Counted from the first letter of the stretch, positions 9,086 to 22,770 are shown. The stretch is DNA of 64,000 nucleotides from Larimichthys crocea (GCF_000972845.2 NW_020857941.1:184948-248947); one strand, 5' to 3'. Numbers and translations: made by a program. Notes: a model not told the origin generated them from the sequence alone.

Positions 9086-12000
9086 TAATCAGTACATGGA
9101 TCATGTAAATTTAACACTTAAAAAAAGATAAAATGACAACCTATTGTTGGTCCAGTTTGCACCACCAACAAAGTGTTGACCTACCTTTACAAGTGGTTCG
9201 GTGTCCAGATCACCACTTTCACCTCAGCCTAAATAAACTAACCCAAACGCAGTAGAGTATGAACTACACCAAACAGGTTCAGGTTCTTTCATTGATCTGT
9301 GACCTCTTTTTAAGGCGCTGTTCACAAACATTGTCGGCAGTGATCCTTGATCACATGTCCTATGACAGCCTGCATCATAATTCTGACAGTGTCAGCCATT
9401 TAGGACCAAACTCTCACAACCTTCAATTATGTCTTAAAATGGGACATAATGAACTACCTGATGACAAAATGTATTGATTGATTGATTGACTGAATGATTG
9501 ATCGATTGATTGATTGAAACATTTTAAAAAGCAGTGCTCTGCAGTGCATTTTCAAAAGGGCAATAAACATGAATTATGTTTATCCCTATTTTTTCTCAAA
9601 CATCTACTTTCTTCCACTTGTCATGCTAATTGCATACATTTCCATTACATGACAACCGCCTCAGTATTTTATTCTCCCCTGGTCAGTGGCATAGCATCTG
9701 AACAACAGGGCTTGCTCTGCAGCTAAATGCTACTTAGCTGTTCCTCCATTTTCTCCCCGCCACCTTTGTCTCCCACACACGTTTAATGACTTGGAGAAGA
9801 AAGTTTCCTCCTGCAAACAACTTTTCAAAATAATAAATCACAGGATTTCTGCTCACGTTAATTGACATTTGACAACACAATTTGCATAATGATTCAAAAC
9901 AGCCTCAAGGGAGATGCTTAAGAGGAGGGAAACATTATGGATTTGCTAATTAGTCATCGTCAATTCTTCTGTGTTGTTGCAGTCGTTAGTCTTGGTGAAC
10001 TAACTTGATCAGACAACCATAGCTTTATGACAGTCATCATCACTATTCAATCATGATTATTGCTGCTTTTCCTGGGCGGCTGAAATTACCATGTTGTAAT
10101 ATGCCTGACAAAACTTCCTGGTGAAGTTTTAAATCAGAATGTATAGCCTAATCCAATAAAGTCTCTGCAGGTTTATTTATATAACCGCCCATAGAAAAGA
10201 ATGACTCGAATCATATATTAAGACAATCTGCACCACACACATCAGCTCTCATTAACTGTCCTAAAACCTGGACGGACGTATAAGTAGGGTTTACAGATGA
10301 GTTTATTTTACTGCATAGGTTAATCAGATACATTTAGTTAAAGTGTTGTAGGGACCAGTCAAATTTTGGAATTCTGCCATGTTGATGTGACGATGATTAG
10401 AGGATTATTCCAGCTGTAATGATCTATAAGCACAGTGAATGATTGTGACACACACACAAATACTCACTGTGTGTGGATCCCTGTGGATTGTGGTTCATGT
10501 CTTGCCTCCTTCATTTCCTTCTTCCAGTTTGCACTCTCATTTGTTATGGATCAGATTCTCAAAAACTCACGACCTGACAAATAATGGCACCAGTCATGTA
10601 GTCTGCACTGGCCTTTATGACTCTATATATCAGGAATGAATGTCATACCACCAGAGGGTCCGTGACTCAAGTGACATCATTAGAGGTAAGGTATCAGAAT
10701 TCACACAGCTCCCTCTGGAGCCACAAAAGGTTTTTCAACACCTGTAAACACATGTTGGTGTGTAAAATGATTTTCCCTTTTTGACAAGCTTTTTCTGGAG
10801 CTTTCAATCACAGTCTTCCACAGCAGGACTGAGTTTGCTCAGTTGTCAAGGAGATAGGTCATCTCTGTTATGGTCTACCTGTAAACCAACATGTTTACTG
10901 AGTATAAGGCTCTTTCATCATTGTAATTAAACATTATAATAAGTCAATGGCCGCTCAGCACTCTTTGACTTTGTGGATTTATAGGTGTACATTCTCAGCT
11001 ATTAAATGAAGATCTGCCCTCTCATTTGTTGTTTGCAGCTTTCTGCAGATAGTTTGTGTGACTGAAGATCATAGTCCTTTATCCAAACACAGTGAGGCAC
11101 CCTTGTATCTGTGTATGGCATTTAGCTACAGGCAGCTCCTTGTTAGAGATAAGTGCTGCAATGAAAACATTCAACCTAATTGGCCCTGACATCTCTGTTT
11201 CACCATCATATTTGTGTTTGTTGTTATTCCTCCTCTACAAGCAGCACTAGTGAAGGCTGAAAGAGGTTGGAAGTCTTGAAGCTCTCTACTTTGAGAGATG
11301 CCATTATGTGTTTGTTTTGGCTGTGTGTGTGACTGGAGAGGTGCTCCAAACTCTCAGCATCCTAACTCCATCAAAATAAAAGAGACAAAAGATTCCAGCT
11401 TCACTGTTAAAGCCACCATGAAAACAGAAAGGACTTTATAATTCACCTTGTTAACTAGTGCTTCATAACATGGATGCACCAGTTTACATTACAATCCTGT
11501 GTTCTGTGCTGTATGTCTTAATGCCATTTTCATACTTCCTGCCTTCTTCTTGGTGTATTAGTATGTGTTAATTAAAATGCCAAATAATACCAGACCAGAT
11601 CTTTGAGCAGCTTACACATGCTTATTGTATGACATACATTTAGTTTGCCAAATAAACTTAAGTCAAAAGGAGACAATTTTGGGTCACTGCAGTTTTTCAA
11701 TTAAGCACCATATTTACTATGACCAGAGATCTAAATAAATATATAGTAATATTTATATAAAGTGCGCTGAACCCGATCTGATACCGAGCTGTTTTGAAGT
11801 GTGATGTGCAGCATGGTTGATTGGAAAGAGACTGCCGTATGTAAGGAGATATTAAAGATCAAAAATGTAAATGTCATGGTAACATTTGAATGTCATTTAT
11901 TTGCTTGAAGCGACATGATTGTGCTTACTCTAATAAAACTGAGTTAAGTTTATTTTAAATTGGCTTTGAACTATGACAGCTTTAATCTGTGATATTTTTG

Positions 12001-14049
12001 ATTGCTTCACTTCAGTTAATGCTGTTTTCACTTATAGTACTAAGTTGACATTGTGCGATGTGATTATCCACAGTCAGTGTGTTACATACAGTAGACAGCG
12101 GTCAGTTTGGAGAAGCAGACAGAAGTCCAAGCAAAGAATCAGAGCTAACTGCTGTGGACAGGGTCAGCAGAGAAATGTGTTTTACTCACATACCTCAAAA
12201 AAACAAATATCCATTTAAGTGTACGCAGCAGAGGTGAGCATATTCTGCCCACCATCACAGTTCAGGTCAGTGTCTGCACATCTTTCATTTGATGGTTGCC
12301 TGTACAGCTGTCCTACAGCTTTGGTGCTTGGCTGGTATGTAAACACTTGCCTGAGCAGTGCTGGTACGGCATGGCAGTGTCAAATATTTAACCTCCATGG
12401 ATCAAAATCAAATTCACAACTGACCTTTGTTTGATTTTTTTGGCTGCAATACTGTGAGTGACCACTGGGCAAAATTAGAAGCAACACTGAGCAGTGGTGC
12501 CGTATTCATGTCTTATCATACATCCATGGTCAACAGTTGTTGATGATGTGTTTGTAAAGGCAGTCGGGTGACCTGGATATGATTTTAAGATATATATTTT
12601 TAACTTGTGAATTTGTTTGCAAATTAAGGAACATATTCAATCATTTTCATGAGGGGAACAAAAGCTGTTTGGACATAAAATACGTTGTTCGTGTTGGTCC
12701 AGGAGGTGTTCATTTCATTCATCAACACATTCAATGATTTTATACTAAGAGTGTAGTGTTTATTGTAAAATATAAGAAATGCTCTGGAAGGCAACATCTT
12801 TTCCATTTATACCACTGTCTCCTGGCCACTTCCTGTGTTGTTCCATATCTGATCTTCTCATTGTTTTCCTACAAATTCACTGCAGTGCTGGGAAGATGCT
12901 GGAAAACTTCATGTCTATTCTATTCTGTTCCTCCAGCTGCTGCACGAAGGAGAGAAATTAGTTGAGGAACCTATTGAAGAAGGCTTTCAAACATGGGCAA
13001 AGTAGGCTATTTATACTCTAGCTGAATGTGAAGGCCAAGTTATTTGGTGGGGTTAAGGAAACATAACCATTGGAAAGAGCAACTGCTTGAGAAGCTGTGA
13101 AATAATTTCCTGTCAAGGGCATAAAATGGTTCTCAATTGAGGTAAACATTTCTACTTTCAAAAGCAATTTATTTTCTAACAACCTCTGAAAGCAGACAAC
13201 ATATCTTATGTTCCCTTTCCTTGAATTTTCATTTTAGCTACCCCCGTCCCACACCCCCACCCCACCGCGTGCACGTTTCACAAGTGACTGTTTACCGCTT
13301 GCAGCCACTATGAGAGCTGGGGTCTGGAGACTGGCAGTGAGAAATTGCCTGGTTTGTGAGTGGATTTGGATTAGGGTCAATGCAATCTGTTATTTTGGGG
13401 GGAAAATACCTTCATGGCTTTCCACTGATTTTCTTCCCTCTTTTCTCGTATCAATTAAGACTACAGAGCTGGAATGTAGTCTTTGCATAAATAGAATGGC
13501 CTTGTATAATGCCAGTGTTAGGCCACTACACACTGCTATGTTACAGTGCAGAAGTTTGGCATTTTCTTTACAGTATTTGCAAGAATATATAGCATTAAAA
13601 CATTCTCTATGCTTTCATTTACCCGCATTGGTTTTATATAAAGACAGATTTTGAGTTATGTTCAGCACAGTGTTAAAAAGAATGAAGTCATAACCTTCCA
13701 TTCTGCACAGTAAAGAATTGTAACGTTTCCTGGAATGGAAAAAAACATTGCCACTAAACACATTTGCATTACTTTGAAATCATATTTGGCAAAAACAAAC
13801 AAGTGATTTTTAGGAGACAAGGTTGGAATGGTTTTACCACATAAGTGGTGCACACAGTGACTCAGCAGGATACAGGTTTGTTGTTTCCTGTGTTCTCATT
13901 CCATGCACTTTAAATCACATCTCCAAATGATGAAGTAATTAAAGATTCTGTAAATGTTAAACTGCATATTTGTTATTAAAGCTGAGCGTCTCATTAAGCA
14001 AGCAGGAAATAAATTAAACCTCCATGACGATCACAAAGCCTTACATGGG
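9086..14049. other. unique non-coding stretch
   Basis: Apart from the GATT repeat I see no gene or recognisable transposon. The interval 9830-9990 contains CGTTAATTGAC and a TAATTA core at 9947-9952 in otherwise unique sequence, and may be conserved non-coding DNA. Open frames such as 13310-13654 (+) have no family motifs. Confidence 0.5.
9473..9517. repeat. (GATT)n tetranucleotide repeat
   Basis: Imperfect GATT tandem with GACT and GATC variants. Confidence 0.9.
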
Positions 14050-14721
14050 ACTCATACAGGAGGCGTCACAGCAGCGGAACGGCTGCGCCGCGGTTTAGCT
14101 GCGTCCTTTGCCCGGCGTCGACTCACACCGGACACGTGTCAGCCGCGGAACGGCAGCGGAGCGAGCCGAACGTATTCACACGAGAATCCTGGACATACAC
14201 GAGACCCTGCAATAAACAGTGTATAAAGAAAACAACAAGAAACAGCTGACTTTGCCTCTCCGTTGTGGAGGAGATTATAAAAAGCATCTGTTGTGTCATA
14301 AATTATTGTGTGTTGTTCCACTTTAACAATTAGTCTCTCATCGTCCATGTTGAGACCCTTTGATCGATCTTTGATCACCTGGTGCCACCGGTCATGACGT
14401 AACGTTGATGTGAAGTTGTAAAAAGCTACATGAACTGCGTATTGTGTTTTATTTTGAAAGGTGGCGGAAGTTTATTACGTTGATTCTGTGTCGGATTTCC
14501 TGTCTGGTGCGCAGTGCTCTGTTGAAATTTACGAGGTTTAGCAGCGGCTTGCGTCAAAAATAGAAATGCTACGGAAAGCTCGCGCCGTGGCGCGGAGAGC
14601 CGCTTCTGGGACGCTTCTGAGCCGCGCCCTGTGTGAGTGCTCTCATTGACTAGACTGGCTTCTATTTGCTACGGTGACCGCGGTGCAGCCGTTCCGCTGC
14701 TGTAACGCCTCCAGTGTGAGT
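14050..14721. mobile_element. CpG-rich element with inverted termini
   Basis: The left end ACTCATACAGGAGGCGTCAC matches the reverse complement of the right end (ACTCACACTGGAGGCGTTAC). The match continues through AGCAGCGGAACGGCTG and a CCGCGG, giving about 50 bp of near-perfect inverted repeat. The 672-bp interior is GC- and CpG-rich against an AT-rich background and has no transposase. It looks like a non-autonomous cut-and-paste element. I could not identify a target duplication, so the superfamily is open. CpG-island software could mistake it for a promoter. Confidence 0.65.
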
Positions 14722-17700
14722 TGGCCTTTACTTTACTGTGTAGGCGTGGCTGATCATGTTTTGATTGACAGCTCCCTCATGAGTACCAGCTACAATACTG
14801 CTGTGGACGGGGAGCAGCAAAACTATTTTAGCCACCTAAAAACAGGAGTACACCGTATTTAGCATATTGAGCCCAATATCAGACAATATTTTGAATCTGA
14901 ATTGAAGCTATTTCTTAATATTTTTAGATTCTTAATATTATGTAAGACTGTAAACGAAATAAAAATTAAAAAACACTGAGAAAGTGCCTGTTTTAAAGGA
15001 CCAATGTGCAGACTTCCTGAATTTGCCTCTTGTGGCTGTACTAAGAAAAACACTCAATATCAGTTTAGTAAAAATGTTCAAAAATAATTTTCTTCTCTTT
15101 GGTAGATTTAGAATTGAGATAATGGTTATTTGAATTCGAATGATTCATATTTTCTCTGACACATCAAAGCTCCACCTGTTGTCTCAGGTGCACCTTGCTG
15201 ATCACCCAGAGGCCCTGTGGCTCTGCTGGCACACTGAGCCTCCAGGTCATCTCATTTGAATGTGTTTCTAGCCATATCTATTTATCCATTTTGTTAGCAG
15301 GAGGTCCTGCCGCTTCACCAGTGCCACAATCCGGGCCCACCATCTCCACTTTTCACCACCTCACAGCGGCTTAAAAAAAAAAATCCCACTTTAACACATT
15401 AGACTTCCCATTTCACCCAGATAATTACACAATTATCCTGCTTCACTCAAAAAAATCCATCCAGGGGTAATTGGTGTGTTGGGCGGGGGAGTTACCCAGA
15501 AACCACCACGGCAAGGGTCTGGGGGAACAAATCCAGATAAGTCAAGCGGAAAAAGGGAGGGAAAAAGCTGCACTTATTTGATTTTAATCTTGCCACTTTG
15601 CAAGCATTTAAATAGCCTTCATCAGACTCCTGGCTTGCAGCCCTGCCACTAACCTGTTATCAATGCCGAAAATGTCCATTTTAAATGTCAGTGTGAGCAC
15701 AGAATGGAGACGCAGTAACAGGTGCTCAGCCCGAGGTGAACTGCAGTAATGCCCCCATTATTGGTTTCTCATAATGCTGTTACATGTTGCATTGTTGCTG
15801 CTCAGGACACAGCACACAAGGCACACAATGGCCGACAGAATCGGGTCTACCCAGGCTACATCTGTAGCCTATGAAATAATCTTGATAAAAGTAATTGAAT
15901 TTTACTGTGATAAGATTAACTTAACTGGTAATTGTGAGCAGTATGAGCCTTGAGTCCGTACAAAAGAAACATACTGTATGACAGTTGGGAATAATCACAC
16001 CCTCTGCCTCCCTCCCAAGAACATATGCAGAGAAAATAAACTGTACAGGAATCAAGTCTGAAATCAGGCTCTCAGTGGCCGATACTCCACCCAAACGGCT
16101 ATGGATGTCCTGATTACTATGCACACTCTTACGGTCCTTTTAAATGTGCTGAGATGGGCTTTAAACAAGATTCAACACTGTAAACCCCAGCAGACTTAAT
16201 TAAGGGTGGGACCTAGCACATGCAGAGATGAGCGAGGAGAAGGAGAGAGGATTGGATCTGTGGAGGAAGGAGGAGGTATGGAAATGGTGGTGAGGGAGGA
16301 GAGTGGGGCAGGGGGGCACAGATACAGAGTGAGAAAGGGGGTGTTTGTGCTTCATTTTGCCCACATAATGTCCACTATGAGCAACCTGGCTCCGTCCATG
16401 TCTGCCCACCAGCGCAGTTTCATGAACAAACACATGCAACAAAACAGCAACGTGTCATAAATTCCCCATTACTTTGCCAAAACTGCCTAAAATATCAAAC
16501 AATGCAGAGTCGTGGGGGGCACCGCATGTGCCGTTTAAGCAGCCTAGTCTCATTTCCATACAGCTTTTACATGTTTCCAAAAGATATGCATAATTACAGG
16601 GTTTGTACATAATTGCTCCAACACATTGCCGGGAAAAAGCCAGGTTTGTTCTTTTTTTAACATTGGCTCGAAGAAAACAGACTCGCCTTCTTTCTCCCTC
16701 CGTTCTCCGGTTTGAACAATTAAAACAATGCGGCTGTCTTGGAAAGGATTTCTGCTCTCATTATCGCCTTCTCTTCTCCTGCCGTCAGAACATTTAGCGT
16801 TTAAAAAGAGGCCCAGGCACCTTGGCATTGAAACACTCTCTTTCTTTTTTCTTGCCTGTTTCCCCCCCTTTCCTTCCTTCCTTCCTTCCTTTCTCCCTTC
16901 TTGTCTCACTGCCTTCTCTGCGCTCTCGCTCTAACAGAACGTGTTAAGAAAAGGGAAATGTAAATAAGATGGGGTCTGTGGCTTATTCTGTTCCGCTGCA
17001 AAACGGAGCATGCAAGGCGTCTTAAGCAAAGTTTTCCTGGTCTTATTGAGACAGTCAGGGAACAGATGCACACATTGTTCAAGCTGATATGAACAGAAAT
17101 ACGCAGTTTTGGAACGTAAAGATAAATTATGAGGACTTGCTTTTGGTGACACAGTGGGCTTTTATTTTATAGCTGTGGTGATCAGTCCGATCCTGCCTGG
17201 ACTGCCTTTCAAGGCTCTGACAACATATGATGGTAGGATGTATGTTTGTGTCTGAGTGAAATATCTTGTCTCACCGTCATGTTGCTGAGTGCTTTTCTTC
17301 TCTGAGTGCTCAAGCCCACTAATAACCTGGGACAGTGTATCTGTGAGTGTTGCAACTGCTTTAATGGGCAAAAAGCCTTCATCCTTTCAGTCTCTATCAT
17401 GCTGGAGACATGGCGATTATCCAAATGCTTTGGCTCCACATGAATTGTGTTAAGGAAAGAGACTTGTTCTTCACTGGATAGATGAAAGCTTCTCAGGGCT
17501 TTCGGGATGCTGTCTTTTGAAAGAAGCACCTTCAGTGTTGTTCACAGACCAAGTGATTTGCCGTCGCCTCAATTTCACTTTATCAACACTCACTGAAAAC
17601 AGCAACGTCAGCGGTGTGATTGACAGCTCCCTACTACCAGCTTCTCACTTAACAGCCTGTCATCCTATTCAAATGTTGGGCATATCGGCAACAAGGAGAG

Positions 17701-19688
17701 AGATGCGTCTGTGAGCATCATCCAACTAACGCAAAAGCTGTCAAACATTTTCTCTCCTATTGATCAACACCAGAGAATTGTAGAATATATATATACTATA
17801 AGAGCCCACACACAGCTGGCCCTCTGGAGGGTTTGATGAGGGTCTTTTTTAGCAGCAGACTTAATTCTTTTGGAAGGCTTAGTGTGGGATTAATTTTTCT
17901 TAAATGTCATGGTCAAAGTGTATGTGGCCCAAATTGGTCTCTGCTGACAGTCCACAGACAGTGATTGGGGTTGGCTGCGATGATGTATCAATGCAGCAGG
18001 AAGACTTCTTCATCCCAGAACAATATACACCACTCGGGGGACAGGAGGGCAGAAAAAAATACATCCCTTTACAAGATAAAATTACTTTTTCCTCCAGAAA
18101 GTCAGAAAAATGATAGGAAGAATACACCATTCATGGTATCGGACAGCAGGGAGGGGAAGGAAGCTGGTATGTTTTATATGCTTTTCTCATCCTCATATAC
18201 TCCACTGCTGACCAGTGCAGAAAACCTAGGTATCCTAATGTTTAAAAAATAACACCATTATTGGTACCTATTGAATCCAGTTGCAAGCAATGCAACTTGT
18301 AACAGATAAGGACCTGATGGAATCTGTCTTTGCTCTATCTGAGCCAAAATGGTCTCTATATGAGTCAAATGGAGGAGCCACATTGACAATTCAAATCGAA
18401 CAGCGCTTTACAGGCAATTCACCCTGTAATCTACATGCTTCCCTCGCCAGCTGGCCGCAGCTAGATTGCATTTTATACACAAAAGGCTTTCTTTTCCAAG
18501 GCCCATCGCTTTCACTCACAATCTAATAATGTCCAGAGATTTACAGTACATCCACAAAAACTTCATTCGTAACCATTCATAATAATTAAGTTGATTTCCA
18601 AGGAGGTTTCTCAATGCCAAGGAAACTTTTTAATCACTAACAGAGAGAGATTTACAGCAGAGCCTTTACATTTAAAAACATCACTTTATACAGCGGACCC
18701 TTATTAGCATGACCAATTACATCGGAAGCCGTGTTAGTCCGTGCACATTAATGGACTTCACCCTGGTTACTTTACACTGCTAAGCTTTTTTTAATTGGAA
18801 CAGAAAACAAATCCCATATATCTCCACCTGGCTGTATATGTCAATATGCCTCCCCCAGTTATAAATCAGTTACACCCACAGCACGCTAAACATATACAAT
18901 AAATGTACAAGCAGTGCACCCTTAACACATATAATTTGTTTTTCTGTGGTTGCCGTAGGGATAACACCAACCTCTGACCTCTCCAGCCTCGAGGAGGTCC
19001 CCCGATAGCCTCTCCTTCATGAATCTTTTAGGCCAGGAGAGTCTACAGTTCAAAGTTCCTGTGAACCCAAGAAATAATAAGCTCTCTGATTAGTGTGGCT
19101 AAAAATACCCCTGGCCGAAAAGGCTCCTAGTTGGCCCCGCTCACTCCTGGACCATTTACATGCCGGGAGGCTGCTGATGAGCACCTACTCTAGCTGGAGG
19201 GGATGAACACATTGCAGATAATGTGCTGACGGCTGATCAGGCAGTAAATTTCCAAACATCCCCAGATCTCGCTGGCTGCCAGTTTAGTTCAGTCTGCTTC
19301 TCGGGGGTGTGAAACCATAACATCAACATCCAGAAGGGCCAGCAGCCCATGGCCTCAAGATGTTGCTGCATTTTGTTGGCATCTACAGTATCAATTTTGA
19401 TCCCAAGAGTGATCCATTCAAAGTGTTGGATGATATCCACACGCTGGGTAACATGAAGCAGTTGGTTAAACATTTGATTTGCTGTAATTCTAGAGCCTGA
19501 GGTTCATATTTGTTTGCAAGGAAATTTGGCATTGTGAATCCTGTTTATAAGAGACAAAGTGACACATTAAGATCAGCTTGCTCTTAGTTTTTAATTTAGA
19601 TTGTATGACCTGTATGACAAACTGCGGCTGCAGTTGAGTTTTAAAAACGTGTATTTTTCAGGCAAAAGGGTCAAATAAAAGACGCTTT
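14722..19688. other. unique non-coding stretch, CNE-like in parts
   Basis: No gene recognised. 14993-15060 begins TTTAAAGGACCAATGTG, resembling the end of a common fish MITE, but no partner end was found. 15330-15830, 16560-16650 (ATGCATAATTA, an Oct/homeobox-like site) and 18520-19210 (with CTAAAAATAC, MEF2-like) are dense, repeat-free blocks that could be conserved regulatory DNA. 16869-16890 is a short (CCTT)n run. Confidence 0.4.
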
Positions 19689-19701
19689 GTGTGTGTGTGT
19701 G

Positions 19702-19738
<37 letters not shown>

Positions 19739-19740
19739 GT
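19689..19740. repeat. (GT)n microsatellite
   Basis: GT run immediately left of the foldback element. With 20225-20262 it may be the two halves of one interrupted tract. Confidence 0.95.
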
Positions 19741-19749
19741 ATGGGGGGC

Positions 19750-20222
19750 ATTTTATGCCAGCACACTATACTAATAACGCGTGTACAGCACCTATGTGAT
19801 GACATCAAACCTCTAATGTGAGTGTGTAAATTCCATTCACTTTCAATGGACAGACAGGCGTCAAGTAGGCGACATGCAGACGCTGCACATGCGTTATTGC
19901 GCATACGCCTACGACCACGCGTGACTGTTAAGTACAATTCTACATGAGCGTACAGGCACACACTGTGTAGTGTTTGTGGAAATCAAATAGCGAGGGGTCA
20001 TTTGTGCGTGGTCTTCATGTCACGTACTTGAGGCGTAGTTCACCTGTCACGCACCCGTCACGTAGGCATATGCGCAACAACGCGTGTGCAGCGTCTGCGC
20101 GATGCCTACGTGACGCCTGTCTGTCCATTGAAAGTGAATGGAATTTACACACACGTTACACATTTGATGTCATCACATAGGCGCTGTACACACGTTTTTA
20201 GTATAGTGTGCTGGCATAAAAT
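19750..20222. mobile_element. foldback (long inverted repeat) element
   Basis: The left arm (about 19750-19925) is the reverse complement of the right arm (about 20044-20222). The outer ends are ATTTTATGCCAGCACACTAT and its inverse. Shared interior landmarks include CCATTCACTTTCAATGGACA and many CpG sites. A spacer of about 118 bp separates the arms. No transposase is present. Two open frames on opposite strands encode the same peptide only because of the inverted repeat. Superfamily unassigned. Confidence 0.8.

Positions 20223-20224
<2 letters not shown>

Positions 20225-20262
<38 letters not shown>
20225..20262. repeat. (GT)n microsatellite
   Basis: Pure GT run directly right of the foldback element. 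Confidence 0.95.
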
Positions 20263-20263
<1 letters not shown>

Positions 20264-20383
20264 AGCTTTGGTTGTGCTTGTGTTCACAAATGTAAATACT
20301 GGCCCTCCTTTTAGCTCTGGTTTGGTGTTTCCTCTGGGAAATATCTGACTCTAGCTGCTAAATGCTCCTCTAGCTACCAGCCA

Positions 20384-20386
<3 letters not shown>

Positions 20387-20454
<68 letters not shown>
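20387..20454. repeat. (GT)n microsatellite
   Basis: Uninterrupted GT run of about 68 bp. Confidence 0.95.
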
Positions 20455-20457
<3 letters not shown>

Positions 20458-21734
20458 CTGAGATGGCCTTGTACCATGTGGGTTCATCACAGCTTTGTCA
20501 CTGAAAACAGCTGCATGTAGTCCAGACATGCTGCAGTGTTTCAAACATCTCGATGACATGTTCAAACTGCAGGTTACAACAGATCCCATGTATCTGTTCA
20601 TGTTGTGGAAGTGCTGCTGAGCATGAAATGAGTCATTCTGTATCAACATGGAGTGATTACTTCTTATTCTTTATACATGAACTTGTTTAGATGCATGTGT
20701 AGGCTGAATAACCATGTCATCTTTGTTCCAATATTATAAAATTGCAAATAGCAGTATTATTCATGGTGAAAGAATGTACTTTGTCCCAGTCTGTGCTTTG
20801 TGTAATACACCTAATTTATGGCATATTTCCCTGCATCACATGCTATGGCCATAATGGATTTTGGTTGGAGGGTTTGGTTTTGTTACAGTGTAATAAATTA
20901 TCAATTTATAAATGGCTCTGACGTTATAGCCCTGGGCAGATGCTGCTGTAAATGTTTTAGCAGACATCCTTCCCCTGTTCCCACTGCATACTCTACAAAC
21001 TCTTGGAGTATGAGGTGGAATCACACAAGCTGAAAAGTATGCAGATTATTTCATGAAATATTTCAAATAATCATTTCAACCACAATGCATTTTGTGGTTG
21101 AAATGGGAAGAGGGAAAATGTCCACGTTGTCCAGCAGTTTCAGAGACAGCAAAGAAATACCAAAATATATCATTACTAATAGTGAGTAAGTAAATATTTT
21201 CTGATATTTTTTTTTTTTTTTTTTTTTTTTGAAAAACACTGTTTTCATCTTTAACAGTGTGTTGTATTTTATAAACTCATTACTCTTATTGTAATGATAT
21301 ATTTGGCCATTTTATAAATGTGTTGTATTTTATAAATAAAGCTGTTAGATGAATAAAGTGGAGTCAAAGTACAAGTATATCCAAATTGTAATTGAATACA
21401 GTACATTAGTATTGCTCACTAAGTAGTATCAATACAGTATTGATAAATACTCTTAAGCAAATGCTTTAGATTTAGAGTATATACAGTATAGATATAGAAT
21501 ATATATCAGGATGTGCAGTAAATACAGTGCATGTAAGAAGAATACTTTCATTGCTGGTTTTGTTCTTTTCACTGGATTTATTTACAAAAAATAAAATATA
21601 TAGTGTAATGCAGACATATCCTTTAAATACTGACATACATCATCCAGTTATCGTGCATTCAGTTTTCTCAACCAGCTTGTGTTTTCATGTGTGATTTGAA
21701 TGTATCATAAATGCTTTGAACAGAGACTTTCTAC
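20455..21734. other. unique AT-rich stretch
   Basis: No gene seen. It contains a perfect hairpin (21072-21105), a poly-T run (21207-21230), and a short duplicated phrase TGTTGTATTTTATAAA at about 21261 and 21321. Confidence 0.5.
21072..21105. other. perfect 14-bp hairpin
   Basis: CATTTCAACCACAA, a six-base spacer TGCATT, then the exact inverse TTGTGGTTGAAATG. The 34-bp palindrome is isolated, with no matching element ends around it. It could form a cruciform or RNA hairpin, but is short for a microRNA precursor. Confidence 0.8.
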
Positions 21735-22490
21735 CAGGGACGTCACTAGGTTTAAGAAACTGGGGTGGCTTAGCCCATAGAAGAGAAAAGTTATTGTGCG
21801 CGCTATGCGCGCGCCGAAAATTTTTTCAGAGCACCAATTAAAGCTTTGTCAATCAACTGATTAATCTAAGACGATGACGCCTCCATACACCTTCAGCTGC
21901 TTTACCAGCTAAACAACACCAGTTAAATTGTGCTAAAATACAAATAAAAACAATTGCAGGTGCCATACATACCTGCACAAAATGAAGAGGGCAAGTGTTT
22001 CATAACTCTGCTGTTAGCTAAGTGTTACTACCAGCAGTGATGAATGCTTACTTTCTTGAAAAAGGCTCTAATGTCCATCCTTCACCCATGCGTTCGCGCT
22101 CTGCTCTTGCCGCAGTGAGTTTCGGCTCTGTGTACTTCAGAGGTAAACACGCAAGCGGCAGTGAGCAGGGTCACATGGAAAACATGGACTGGAATTTCAG
22201 TGATGTGGGCGTTCTCTATATGAAAAAGTGTATTGTATAATGACGCACTGAAGGGGTTCTCTCTACCGTACCCGATGAAATGAGATTTATGATCATATTT
22301 AAGTGAATAATGACAGTTTATATGATTATTGGTTTAAACTCATATTCTGGCCACTTTGTATTGCATAAATAGGCATTTTTTTGTGAAAAAAAAATTTAAT
22401 AAATAAAAATAATAATAAAACACCACCAAATTATTTAGGGGGGCTTGAGAATATTTTAGCCCCCCTAAAATAGGCCTAGTGACGCCACTG
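21735..22490. mobile_element. non-autonomous hAT element
   Basis: Terminal inverted repeats CAGGGACGTCACTAGG (left) and CAGTGGCGTCACTAGG (right, reverse complement), with a perfect 8-bp target duplication CTTTCTAC at 21727-21734 and 22491-22498. Eight-base duplications and CA-G termini define the hAT superfamily. At 756 bp there is no transposase frame. The interior has a GC-rich palindromic patch GTGCGCGCTATGCGCGCGC (about 21797). Confidence 0.9.
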
Positions 22491-22744
22491 CTTTCTACCG
22501 AGAAAGGCCTGCTGTTGGCTCAGACTTCATGTTTCTCACCCCTCTCTCCCCTCTTCACCCCTGTCCCACCCGTCTCTAATCCTTGTGACAGATTAATGGG
22601 AGGAAAATTTGGACCTGTCTCACCAAAGGGACAACAGTCATCTATTCTGCCGTTAGTATTCTGTCACAGGAAGACATATTCAGCAGGAGCTGTTTGTGCT
22701 CCCTGCTTCTTTCCAAGCACACTTACATGGAAAAAAACTGCAGC

Positions 22745-22770
22745 ACATGCATGCACATGCACATGCACAT

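Noticed and set aside
17209..17529. 106-codon minus-strand frame
   Set aside because: No family motif and no splice support. Composition is consistent with a chance open frame.
19671..20180. Two frames on opposite strands encoding nearly the same peptide (RNNACAASA...)
   Set aside because: They are mirror images created by the foldback element's inverted arms, with no coding signature.
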